Shown here: positions 26,784 to 34,586 of the stretch, piece by piece
Numbering within the stretch: the first letter of the stretch is position 1
How the letters are laid out: every line of letters starts with the position of its first letter
Source of the DNA: Paractinoplanes atraurantiacus
Lineage (GTDB): Bacteria; Actinomycetota; Actinomycetes; Mycobacteriales; Micromonosporaceae
Reading direction: 5' to 3'
Assembly: GCF_900215205.1 (NCBI RefSeq)
Contig: NZ_OBDY01000045.1
Coordinates: forward strand, 1 to 51,565
Length of the DNA: 51,565 bases
Notes under the pieces: generated by a model
The model's database searches: none
Told to the model about the DNA's origin: nothing
Seen by the model: only the letters and a program-made list of their open reading frames with translations
Position numbers and translations under genes: made by a program

Positions 26784-26819
26784 AGTACCGGCCCGGCTCT
26801 GAGGAGCCGGGCCGGTACT
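26784..26819 (+). terminator. Strong 16-bp stem terminator after the MFS gene
   Basis: AGTACCGGCCCGGCTC (26784-26799) pairs perfectly with GAGCCGGGCCGGTACT (26804-26819) across a TGAG loop. No T-tract follows. It begins 13 bases after the MFS stop and isolates the following cassette from upstream transcription. Confidence 0.9.
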
Positions 26820-26916
26820 GATTCATCCCCTGGGGTACCGGACGGAAAGCTGATAGTGCCCAGGCCCGCGACGGTAGATGCTCGATCCACCCCATACCGT
26901 CCGGGAGGGACCAAAC

Positions 26917-27324
26917 GTGCCCACTGAGCTCATGCGTGTACAGGCCGACGACGGCAGCGCCGTGCTGATCGAGATCGACAAGCCGGACTCCGGGTTCGGT
27001 GAGGTCGCCTTCGACGGCGCCGTCTTCAAAGCGAAGGAGACGCTCGAGCAGGCCCTCGACGGTGTACGGAACATCGCGCTCAAGGCGCTCGACGAGTTCC
27101 GCAACAATGACAGGCGCGGTCATGGTCCCGACTCTGTTGAGCTCGAGTTCGGCGTGAAGTTCAAGGCCGAGGCGGGGGCCGCTGTATTCGCCAAGACCGC
27201 GGCCGAGGGTCACATCGTCGTACGAATGGCCTGGTCGGGCCGGGAGCATCCGGTGGGCCGCCCGGCCTTCGACGACGAGGACGACCCGAGGGCGACCGAT
27301 GACTTCGAGGAGCCGCGGGCTTGA
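26917..27324 (+). CDS. Trypsin-co-occurring domain 1 protein (CU044_2847-like)
   Basis: 135-residue small protein resembling the CU044_2847/Trypco1 family that co-occurs with trypsin-like peptidases in actinobacterial conflict loci. The N-terminal half has an alternating strand pattern (LMRVQADDGSAVLIEID) and the family's hallmark segment SVELEFGVKFKAEAGAAV lies near residues 70-87. The C-terminus is acidic. The GTG start at 26917 follows GGGAGGGA by 6 bases. The stop overlaps the peptidase start codon (TTGA). A role in sensing, or in regulating the peptidase, is inferred; the family's biochemistry is not established as far as I know. It is the first gene of the four-gene cassette. Confidence 0.82.
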   Translation: MPTELMRVQADDGSAVLIEIDKPDSGFGEVAFDGAVFKAKETLEQALDGVRNIALKALDEFRNNDRRGHGPDSVELEFGVKFKAEAGAAVFAKTAAEGHIVVRMAWSGREHPVGRPAFDDEDDPRATDDFEEPRA

Positions 27325-29051
27325 CCGAGGCGTTCTGGCAGGCGCGGGTGGACATCCCGGGCACGATCCGGTGGGGGTCAGGCTTCCTGGTCACCAACCG
27401 GCACGTCGTCACCTGCGCTCATGTCGTACGAGGACACGAGGAAGCGCAGGTGACGCTGCGCGACGGCACTACGGCCAAGGGAACCGTGCTCCGCCACGGG
27501 CCGTGGTGGACGCCGCAGTCCGAGGGCGCCGACGTCGCGGTGCTGGAACTGACCGAGCCGGTCGATGTGCGCCCAGCGCGATTGGGCCCGTACGCCGCTT
27601 TGGAAATTTACGCCGGGCAGTCCCTCGACATCTTCGGTTTCCCGGACCGTCATCGGGAGAACGGCGTCCACACCGGCTACACCGCCGAGCCGCACCACTT
27701 GGTCGGAGCCGACATCCAGCTCAGCGCGACCGACGCGATCGGCGTCCGGCTCCAGGAGGGCTTCAGCGGCGCCGCCGTGGTGCACGGGCCCACCCAGCAG
27801 GTCGTCGGCATGGTGCGCAAGGCGGCCACCGGCGACGAGCGGATCGGTCTGATGGTGCCGGTCGGCACGCTGGTCGAGCATTGTCCGGCCCTCGGCGAGC
27901 AAATTTGGCTGGGGCCCTTCGACCCCGCGGTTTACCGCGGACTGCGGGAGGCTCTTCGGAGGGTCCACTGCCGTCCGGAGCGGCTCCGCCGGATTCTGAG
28001 CTTGGTGCGCCGGCAGGTGCCGGCTCTGCGTGCCGACCTCCGCACCGTCGAGGGCGTCGTCGAGGCGCTCGTCGTGGACACGGTCACCGTCGACGACCGC
28101 GAGACGAGATATCACCTGCGCGGCATGCTGGGCGAGCTGGAGAGCGACCCGGTGGACGAATGGGTGATCCGGGAGCTCGGCGCCGGTGAGAGGACGGAGC
28201 AGCGGGCCGTACGCCCAGGCCCGCTCCACGACGGCGGGATCGTCGTCTGCCTGGAGCCCATCGCGGGCGGCGGCGGCGAGTCGTACCGCCTGAAGATCTG
28301 GACCGTGACCGAGGCCGACGGCCTACTGGAAGAGCCGGTCGCCGACGTTTCCGGCCTGGCCCGCGGCGAGTGGCAGGAGCGCGTCGAACACGAGCTGCTC
28401 CGGGCGCTGGAGCGGATTCCGCGCACTGTCCGCGAGGTGGCCGTCGAGTTCGTCCTGCCACGAATGTTCCTGAGCGAACCGGTCGACGAGTGGTTCGACC
28501 ACCGTGAGGACACGCCGCTGGGCGTCAGCCGGCCGGTCATGGTGCGTGATCTCGACTGGTTCATAAACGGGGAAGCGGACGTTCTCGCGCAGCGGACGGA
28601 TGATCTGCGATCGCGGCGGGCGGGGGTCGGCGACGCGCTGATGTGGCGCGACTGTACCGACCCGCTGCCGAGGTTGCGTTCCTTCAAGGCCTGGCTGCGT
28701 ATGAATGGGAGCCCGCGGGCGTTTGGCCTGGCCGGCGAGTGGTCGCGGCCCGAGTTCGTCGTCGCCGCGGTGGCCGCCGGCCCGCCGGTGCTGCTGTGGC
28801 AGCGGCGCCCGTGCGCGTCCGGCGTGCACGCGGAGGACGTCGAGTGCACCGGCCGCCGGTTCGTGCGGGAGCTGAAAGAGGAGCTGGCCGGCGTGCCGGT
28901 CGACGCGCTGGCGGACAAGGTCCGCCAGCTCCGGGCCGTGTCGATGGCCGAGGAGGACGCGGGCCACTGCGGCAGCGGGCTGGTGCTGCTTCGGGACGAC
29001 GGCCAACGCCGCCCCATGGTGCTGGGATTCGCCGAACAGGAGCAGGGATGA
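27321..29051 (+). CDS. Trypsin-like serine peptidase with EAD-like middle and VMAP-C-like C-terminus
   Basis: 576-residue protein. Residues 1-195 are a trypsin-fold peptidase with an intact triad: His34 (VTCAHVV), Asp71 (GADVAVLEL) and Ser149 (EGFSGAAVV). There is no signal peptide, so it is intracellular. Residues about 205-300 are helical; the stretch VEALVVDTVTVDDRETRYHLRG (split near 240-262) resembles an effector-associated domain. Residues about 310-570 resemble the VMAP C-terminal domain of vWA-MoxR-associated proteins (strand-rich start, FVLPRMFLSEPVDEW, DWF, late LLWQRRP). TTG at 27321 is used because it overlaps the upstream stop. The stop overlaps the MoxR start (ATGA). Likely the effector arm of the cassette; its target is unknown. 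Confidence 0.82.
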   Translation: MTEAFWQARVDIPGTIRWGSGFLVTNRHVVTCAHVVRGHEEAQVTLRDGTTAKGTVLRHGPWWTPQSEGADVAVLELTEPVDVRPARLGPYAALEIYAGQSLDIFGFPDRHRENGVHTGYTAEPHHLVGADIQLSATDAIGVRLQEGFSGAAVVHGPTQQVVGMVRKAATGDERIGLMVPVGTLVEHCPALGEQIWLGPFDPAVYRGLREALRRVHCRPERLRRILSLVRRQVPALRADLRTVEGVVEALVVDTVTVDDRETRYHLRGMLGELESDPVDEWVIRELGAGERTEQRAVRPGPLHDGGIVVCLEPIAGGGGESYRLKIWTVTEADGLLEEPVADVSGLARGEWQERVEHELLRALERIPRTVREVAVEFVLPRMFLSEPVDEWFDHREDTPLGVSRPVMVRDLDWFINGEADVLAQRTDDLRSRRAGVGDALMWRDCTDPLPRLRSFKAWLRMNGSPRAFGLAGEWSRPEFVVAAVAAGPPVLLWQRRPCASGVHAEDVECTGRRFVRELKEELAGVPVDALADKVRQLRAVSMAEEDAGHCGSGLVLLRDDGQRRPMVLGFAEQEQG

Positions 29052-30046
29052 CCGTTGCCGACGACGCGTGGCATATCTACCGGGGCATCGGGGAACCGCA
29101 CGACCGGATCACCTCGTTGCCGCCGCCACCACCCTGGCGTGCCTTCGACGTGGACCCTGGCTTGGCAAGCGAGCCGGCGTGGGTGCCCGAGACGCGCGAG
29201 CGTGAGCGCCGGGCGGGATCGGGCTACCGCCCCGACGCGGACACCGTCCAGAAGGTCAACGCCGCGCTCTACCTCCGCCGCCCGCTATTGATCACCGGCG
29301 CGCCCGGCACCGGCAAGTCCACCCTCGCCAGTGCCATCGCGTACGAGCTGAAGCTGGGCCGGGTGCTGCGCTGGAACGTGACCAGCCGGGTGACCCTACG
29401 CGACGGCCTCTACCAGTACGATCCGCTCGCGCGCCTCTATGCGGCCAGCCGCGTCGAGCGTGAGCAGGCCGGCGAGGACCTCGGCCGGTACCTGCGGCTC
29501 GGTCCGCTCGGCACCGCCCTGCTGCCCCGCCGCCGTCCCCGGGTGCTGCTCATCGACGAGGTCGACAAGGCCGACCTGGACCTGCCGAACGACCTGCTCA
29601 CCATCTTCGAGGACGGCGAGTTCGAGATTCCGGAGCTGCTGCGCAACGCCGAGCACCAGCCCGAGGTGGAGGTCGGCACGATCGACGGCGCCCAGCGCGT
29701 CGTCGTTCGTGACGGCCGGGTGCGGTGCAGCGCCTTCCCGATCGTGGTGATGACCAGCAACGGCGAACGCGAGTTCCCGCCCGCGTTCCTCCGCCGCTGT
29801 GTCCAGGTCTCGATCGCCACCCCGGACGAGAACAAGCTACGGCAGATCATCGAGTCGCACCTGCCGGACATGGCGCCCGGCAGCGCCGACGTGATCCGGC
29901 AGTTCCTGGAGCAGCGCGGCGACGGCCGGCTTTCCACCGACCAGCTTCTGAACGCGATCTACCTGGTGCATGCGGCGGCGATCGACAACGATGGGGCCCG
30001 GCAGGATCTGGCCGAGGCCGTGATGACCTCGCTGGTTTCGGAGTGA
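29048..30046 (+). CDS. MoxR-family AAA+ ATPase
   Basis: 332-residue AAA+ ATPase with Walker A GAPGTGKST (84-92), Walker B VLLIDEVDKAD, sensor-1 region VVMTSNGEREFPPAFLRRC with the arginine finger, and a helical lid. About 60 poorly conserved Pro-rich residues precede the ATPase. MoxR ATPases usually work with vWA-domain partners as chaperone-like remodelling complexes, and the next gene supplies a vWA-like domain. The start overlaps the peptidase stop by ATGA and the next gene starts 10 bases after its stop. Confidence 0.92.
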   Translation: MTVADDAWHIYRGIGEPHDRITSLPPPPPWRAFDVDPGLASEPAWVPETRERERRAGSGYRPDADTVQKVNAALYLRRPLLITGAPGTGKSTLASAIAYELKLGRVLRWNVTSRVTLRDGLYQYDPLARLYAASRVEREQAGEDLGRYLRLGPLGTALLPRRRPRVLLIDEVDKADLDLPNDLLTIFEDGEFEIPELLRNAEHQPEVEVGTIDGAQRVVVRDGRVRCSAFPIVVMTSNGEREFPPAFLRRCVQVSIATPDENKLRQIIESHLPDMAPGSADVIRQFLEQRGDGRLSTDQLLNAIYLVHAAAIDNDGARQDLAEAVMTSLVSE

Positions 30047-30056
30047 GCGCGGCCGC

Positions 30057-33000
30057 GTGAGCAGTCTCAACGACATCATCCGAGCGTTGCGCGGCGCCGG
30101 GATCGAGCCAACCGCCCAAGAACTCGCCGAGTCTCTGTGGCTCGCCGCCCAGATAGCTAGTGCCGGCGGGGACCCCAGCGAGGCCGGCCCGGGCCCCCTG
30201 CGGCCCGCGCCGGCCACCCGGGCCGAGCCGCCCCCGCCGCCGCCGGTCCGGCCGCCCGAGCCGGCGCGGGCTGAGCCGCCGCCCGGCGAACTGGAGCTGG
30301 AAGCGTCCCTGCCCGCCGACAGCCGGGCGGACTTCCCGGCGATGAAGCCGCGGCCGGTCAGGCTTGAGGAGCGGCTACCGTTCCAGCGCGCGCTGCGGCC
30401 GCTGCTGCGCCGGGTGCCCGCGCCCGGGCTGGGCGTGCTTGACGAGGAGGAGACCGCCTCCCTCGCCGCGGAGATGCCGCCCGGAGTGCGATGGCTGCCC
30501 GTCCTGCGTCCGGCCGCGGAGCTGTGGCTGGACGCCGTCGTGGTGATCGACCAGGGCGACTCCATGCTGATGTGGCAGGACCTGGCGACCGACGTGGTCG
30601 GCGCGCTGCGCGAATCCGGCGCGTTCCGCCAAGTCGCCCGCTATCGGATGGACGGCGCGAGCGGCGAGATCGGTGAGTGGGGCGGCCGCGCCCTGACACC
30701 ATGGCGGCTCGTGGATCAAGGCAACCGCCGCCTGACGATCGTGGTCAGCGACTGCGTCGGCCCGGCCTGGCGTTCGGGCGCGGCCGGGAACGCGCTGCAC
30801 ACCTGGGGACGGCACGGACCCGTGGCGATCCTTCAGCCGTTGCCGGAGCGGCTCTGGGCGCGCACCGCGGCCCCCGCGGTCGCCGGTACTCTGTCCGCTC
30901 CGCACCCCGGCGCGCCCAACCGGTCGCTCACGTTCACCGCTTTCGGCGGGCGGGACCAACCATGGGGCACAGTGGTTCCGGTGCTTCAGATCGACGGGGC
31001 TTGGCTGCGCCGCTGGACCGGGCTTGTCGCGGGTGGACCGCCGATCACGGCCGCGGTCACAACGGTGACCTCACTTCCGCCGGAGCCACCGCTTCCGGCC
31101 CGCGCATATCGTCCGAGCCCGGAGCAGCGGGTGCGCTACTTCCGCGCGGCCGCGTCCGACGAAGCATTCCGGCTGGCGCGGTACACGGCGATGGCGGAAC
31201 CGCACCTCGACATGATGCGGCTCGTTCACCAGGCGCTGTTCCGCCCGGCCCATCCGGCGCACCTGGCGGAGGTGCTCCTGAGTGGGCTCCTGCGGGTGGA
31301 GGACGGCAAGCGCGGCCGGTACCGCTTCGTCGACGGTGTGCCGGAGGCTCTGCTGTCGGCGCTGTCGGTCAGCGAGACGATCCACGCGGCCCGGGTGCTG
31401 GACGATATCGCTGGGCTCGCGCGCCTGGACGGCGGCTCCGAAGTCGCCGTGGCGCCGCTGGCCCGGCACCGGGTGACGATGGCACACACTCAAATGCAGC
31501 GATGGGTGGAGCCGGCGAGCCCACATCCGCCCGCGCGGGAGGGGCTGCTCGACCCGGCGAACGCTGTGGTGCGGTTCGGATTCCGCGAGCCGGAGCTCAC
31601 CGAACTGTTCGACTGGGCCGAGGGTTCCGGCCCGGCCACCACGACGATCGTCGGGCTGGCCGGCACTGGCAAGACCCGCCTCGCGCGGGAGCTGACCGCG
31701 CGCCTGCGGGCGCGGGGCTGGCTGGTCGCCGAGGCCGGCGCGCCGGTGCCCGCGGGCGACGGCGACTTGCTCGTTCTGGTCGACCAGGCAGATCTCGACC
31801 CCGGCCGGCTGACGGCGGCGGAGAGCATCGAAAGGCCGGGCCGGGTACGGGTTCTGGCGCTGGCCCGCACGTCCGTCGACCGCCCGGTCGTGGTGCGCCT
31901 GCGCGCTCTCGCCGGGCCGGAACGGCAGGTCTTCTACGTGCATGCCGTCGAGGATCTCGATCGGGCCCTGACCGGCGAGGATCGCCCGCCGGCGCCGGGC
32001 GGGCACAGCGACGAGTATGGCGACACCCCGCTGGCGATCTCGCTTGCAGCGTTGCGGGCCGTCGCCGGTCAGGGCGCCCATCCGGCGCTGGAGGCGCTGG
32101 CCGAGCGCGAACTGAGGCTCGCCGAGCGTCTCACCGACATTGAACCGCCCCAGAGGGACCTGGCGGTGGCCGCGGCTCAGCTCTTCGGCGCCGCCACCGC
32201 GGCCGAGGCCGAGAGCCTGGTCGGCCCCGGCGACTGGCTGCACCGGCTTTATCCCGGCGATGGCGACGAGTATTGGGGACTGCTGCCGGAGCCGCTGCGG
32301 GAACAGCTCGTGCGCTTGGCCGGCCCGGCCCTGCTGGAGATGCTGCCGCGGGCGACCGAGGCCCAGGCGATCCGGGCCCTCCGGTTGCTCGTACGCCTCA
32401 GCCGAGAGGCGGCCGGCCCGGTGTGGGCGGCCGCCGCCAGGGATCCTTTCCTCGCCGGTTCGATTCTCGTCGAGGCGAGCCGCGCCGCGCGCCTCATCGA
32501 CTTCGTCGAACCGGCCCTGGAGACGGTCACCGACCCTGATACGCCGGATGCCGTGCTGCTGGCCGTCATGGCGGGAATGAGCGAACTGGCGGGCGATGTC
32601 GTGCGCGCCCGGGCGCTCACCGCTTACGCCCAGCGGCTCGACCGGGAGGGCCGGTGGGCGGACGGGCTGGCCGCCGCCACCGAGGCGATCGGGCTTCTCC
32701 AGTGGCTCGGCCCGGAGTACGCCGAGCAGGAGGCGTACGCCCGCACACAGCAGGCCGGCCTGCTCAGCCGCCTGGGCCGGCTCACCGAGGCCGGCGAAGC
32801 CGCCCGCGAGGCCACCAACCGCTACCGGCAGTTCGCGGTGGCCGACCCGCGGCACCGGGCCGGCCTGGCCGACGCCCTGCTCCTGGAGACCGCCACCGCC
32901 CGCGCCCGCGACCAGCGGGACCTCGCCCTCAAGGCCGGCGCCGAGGCGGTCGAGCTGTACGAGAGGCTGGACGCCGAGGACCCGGGCCGGCATCGCCTCC

Positions 33001-33494
33001 GCCTGGCCTACGCGTGTTGCGCGCACGGTATGGACCTCGGTGAATACCGCTCGGACTCGGCCGCCCTGGACTGGCTGGACCGCGCGGCGCGGCTCTACCG
33101 GGACATCGACGTCTCCGGCCTGGCCACCGCGCAGGCCGGCCGGGGCGAGTTCCTCACCCGCCTGGGCCGCCCGGCCGAGGCAGCCGAGGCCTACGCCGAG
33201 GTGGTCGCCCTGCACCGCCGGCTCGGTCGGCGGGACCGCTCGCTGGCCGGGGCGCTGACCGCGCAGGCCGAGGCGACGGCGGCCGCCGGGCGGCTGGACG
33301 AGGCCGCAGGCCTACTCGTCGAGGCGAACGGGCTGCGCTTCCAGCTCTACACGGACGACTCGATGGACGTCGGGTTGCGTAAGGAGCTGATCGCGGGATA
33401 CCGCCTTCTCGCAGGCGTCCACCAGCGCCGGGGTGACCAGGCGGCCCGCCTCGAAGCGCAGACCGCCGCCAATCTGTTCAGCCGAGGAGGCTAG
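30057..33494 (+). CDS. SAV_2336-type vWA / P-loop NTPase / TPR-like regulator
   Basis: 1145-residue cytoplasmic multidomain protein. The N-terminus (about 1-35, LNDIIRALRGAGIEPTAQELAESL) matches the SAV_2336 N-terminal family, followed by a Pro/Ala-rich linker. A vWA-like domain (about 155-350) retains a MIDAS-like D165-x-G167-x-S169 and Asp232. Residues about 520-760 form a P-loop NTPase module with Walker A GLAGTGKT (533-540) and a Walker-B-like LLVLVDQAD, reminiscent of STAND ATPases. Residues about 840-1140 are TPR-like helical repeats. The likely role is sensor and switch partner of the MoxR ATPase and VMAP-peptidase (inference). GTG start, 10 bases after MoxR. The stop codon interlocks with that of the convergent gene. 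Confidence 0.85.
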   Translation: MSSLNDIIRALRGAGIEPTAQELAESLWLAAQIASAGGDPSEAGPGPLRPAPATRAEPPPPPPVRPPEPARAEPPPGELELEASLPADSRADFPAMKPRPVRLEERLPFQRALRPLLRRVPAPGLGVLDEEETASLAAEMPPGVRWLPVLRPAAELWLDAVVVIDQGDSMLMWQDLATDVVGALRESGAFRQVARYRMDGASGEIGEWGGRALTPWRLVDQGNRRLTIVVSDCVGPAWRSGAAGNALHTWGRHGPVAILQPLPERLWARTAAPAVAGTLSAPHPGAPNRSLTFTAFGGRDQPWGTVVPVLQIDGAWLRRWTGLVAGGPPITAAVTTVTSLPPEPPLPARAYRPSPEQRVRYFRAAASDEAFRLARYTAMAEPHLDMMRLVHQALFRPAHPAHLAEVLLSGLLRVEDGKRGRYRFVDGVPEALLSALSVSETIHAARVLDDIAGLARLDGGSEVAVAPLARHRVTMAHTQMQRWVEPASPHPPAREGLLDPANAVVRFGFREPELTELFDWAEGSGPATTTIVGLAGTGKTRLARELTARLRARGWLVAEAGAPVPAGDGDLLVLVDQADLDPGRLTAAESIERPGRVRVLALARTSVDRPVVVRLRALAGPERQVFYVHAVEDLDRALTGEDRPPAPGGHSDEYGDTPLAISLAALRAVAGQGAHPALEALAERELRLAERLTDIEPPQRDLAVAAAQLFGAATAAEAESLVGPGDWLHRLYPGDGDEYWGLLPEPLREQLVRLAGPALLEMLPRATEAQAIRALRLLVRLSREAAGPVWAAAARDPFLAGSILVEASRAARLIDFVEPALETVTDPDTPDAVLLAVMAGMSELAGDVVRARALTAYAQRLDREGRWADGLAAATEAIGLLQWLGPEYAEQEAYARTQQAGLLSRLGRLTEAGEAAREATNRYRQFAVADPRHRAGLADALLLETATARARDQRDLALKAGAEAVELYERLDAEDPGRHRLRLAYACCAHGMDLGEYRSDSAALDWLDRAARLYRDIDVSGLATAQAGRGEFLTRLGRPAEAAEAYAEVVALHRRLGRRDRSLAGALTAQAEATAAAGRLDEAAGLLVEANGLRFQLYTDDSMDVGLRKELIAGYRLLAGVHQRRGDQAARLEAQTAANLFSRGG

Positions 33495-34414
33495 GGATTG
33501 CGTACGACGAAAGCCGTTGCCTGGTGGGGGGAGACCTGATCCAGATGGATGCCGCCGTCGCGGGCGACCAGCACGTGGGAGGGGTAATTGGTGGCGGCGA
33601 AAGTCAAAGCGCCGCCCGATGACCTCGGGCAGAATGTGGCGTCGAAGGCGAACAATTGTGAACCGTCCTGCCGGTCGAGGCGCAGGATGAAGTTGCGGTG
33701 GCGCAAGAAATAGCCTGGATAGTTAACTGATTCCAGGGAGACGCAGCCCTGCCCGTTCAAACCGTTGCGGACGGTGAATCGGGAATTGTCGCGTTCCGCT
33801 TCGGTGCGGAGCACTTCGAGCGTGGCCAGGAAGTCACGGTGCCGCAGACGGCGCCCGGACTGGTCGGCGGCCTCGAGGGCGACCCTGGCCCCGGGGACCA
33901 GAGCCGGCGCGGGCGTGGTCGGCGCCGGGGGAGTGGTCTTTGCCGGCGGCGCCGTCGTGGCCCTCTCGATCGGCTTCGTCGTGGTCGTCCGGACCGGCGT
34001 CGTCGGCGGCGGGACGAACGTCGGAGGAGCGGCCGAGGAGCTCGCCGGCTCGGGGCGGATCGAGACGGGCGCGGCCGGGGAGAACGGCGGCACGACGAGC
34101 TGCGCCGCTGGTGGGGGCGGTGAGGCCGGGTCGTCACCGTCCAGGGCGAGCGCGATCAGGCCCGCGCCCAGGATCACGACGGCGGTGACGCCGGCCAGGA
34201 GCACGCGCCGCGGTGAGCCGCCGCTGAGGGTGTCGGTCAGAGAGTGCCGTGGCGGGTTGGCGCCGAGCAGGGCGAGCAGTGAACGCCGGGCCGAGCTGCC
34301 CGCGGTGAGCGGGGGAACGCTGCGCGGGGAACGGGACGGGCCCGGCGCGGGGCCGTCATGGTAGGGACCCCACCCTTCGATCCGCAGACGCTCGTCCCTA
34401 TCATCTTCGGTCAT
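33491..34414 (-). CDS. Membrane-anchored protein with AbfB-like beta-trefoil domain
   Basis: 307-residue protein with a charged N-terminal region, one transmembrane helix (VLLAGVTAVVILGAGLIALA, near residues 70-92), a Pro/Thr/Ser-rich extracellular linker (about 95-175), and a C-terminal domain resembling the AbfB arabinose-binding beta-trefoil, with repeated segments such as NYPGYFLRHRNFILRL and NYPSHVLVARDGGIHL. ATG at 34414 is preferred over an upstream ATG because GGAG precedes it by 10 bases. It probably displays a carbohydrate-binding module on the cell surface; no catalytic domain is seen. Its stop codon overlaps that of the convergent cassette gene at a shared CTAG. Confidence 0.85.
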   Translation of the reverse strand: MTEDDRDERLRIEGWGPYHDGPAPGPSRSPRSVPPLTAGSSARRSLLALLGANPPRHSLTDTLSGGSPRRVLLAGVTAVVILGAGLIALALDGDDPASPPPPAAQLVVPPFSPAAPVSIRPEPASSSAAPPTFVPPPTTPVRTTTTKPIERATTAPPAKTTPPAPTTPAPALVPGARVALEAADQSGRRLRHRDFLATLEVLRTEAERDNSRFTVRNGLNGQGCVSLESVNYPGYFLRHRNFILRLDRQDGSQLFAFDATFCPRSSGGALTFAATNYPSHVLVARDGGIHLDQVSPHQATAFVVRNP

Positions 34415-34510
34415 CTGAATTCCGCTCCGAGGGACGCCCGCTAAGACTTTCTTAAGCTGTCGAAAAGGCATTCTTACGGCGAAGGACGCCAATGGCAAGA
34501 TTCTTCACGC

Positions 34511-34528
34511 GTTCGATCGTGATCGAAC
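34511..34528. promoter_or_regulatory. Perfect 8+2+8 palindrome between divergent membrane-protein genes
   Basis: GTTCGATC-GT-GATCGAAC is an exact inverted repeat in the 172-bp divergent intergenic region, 58 bases before the downstream start codon. The surrounding DNA has locally lower GC content. It is a probable operator for an unidentified dimeric regulator. Confidence 0.55.
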
Positions 34529-34586
34529 TTTCCGCGGCTGGTCTCCGTACTCCGGGCTGACGGCGCCCGCACGAGGAGACGACGCC

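Noticed and set aside
26838..26904. 8-bp inverted repeat flanking the cassette promoter region (CCGGACGG/CCGTCCGG)
   Set aside because: Short arms 51 bases apart in GC-rich DNA are expected by chance; no second copy supports an operator.
31071..33215. 714-residue minus-strand open frame under the vWA/NTPase gene
   Set aside because: Its composition is that of an antisense shadow, and the sense strand has vWA, Walker and TPR motifs.
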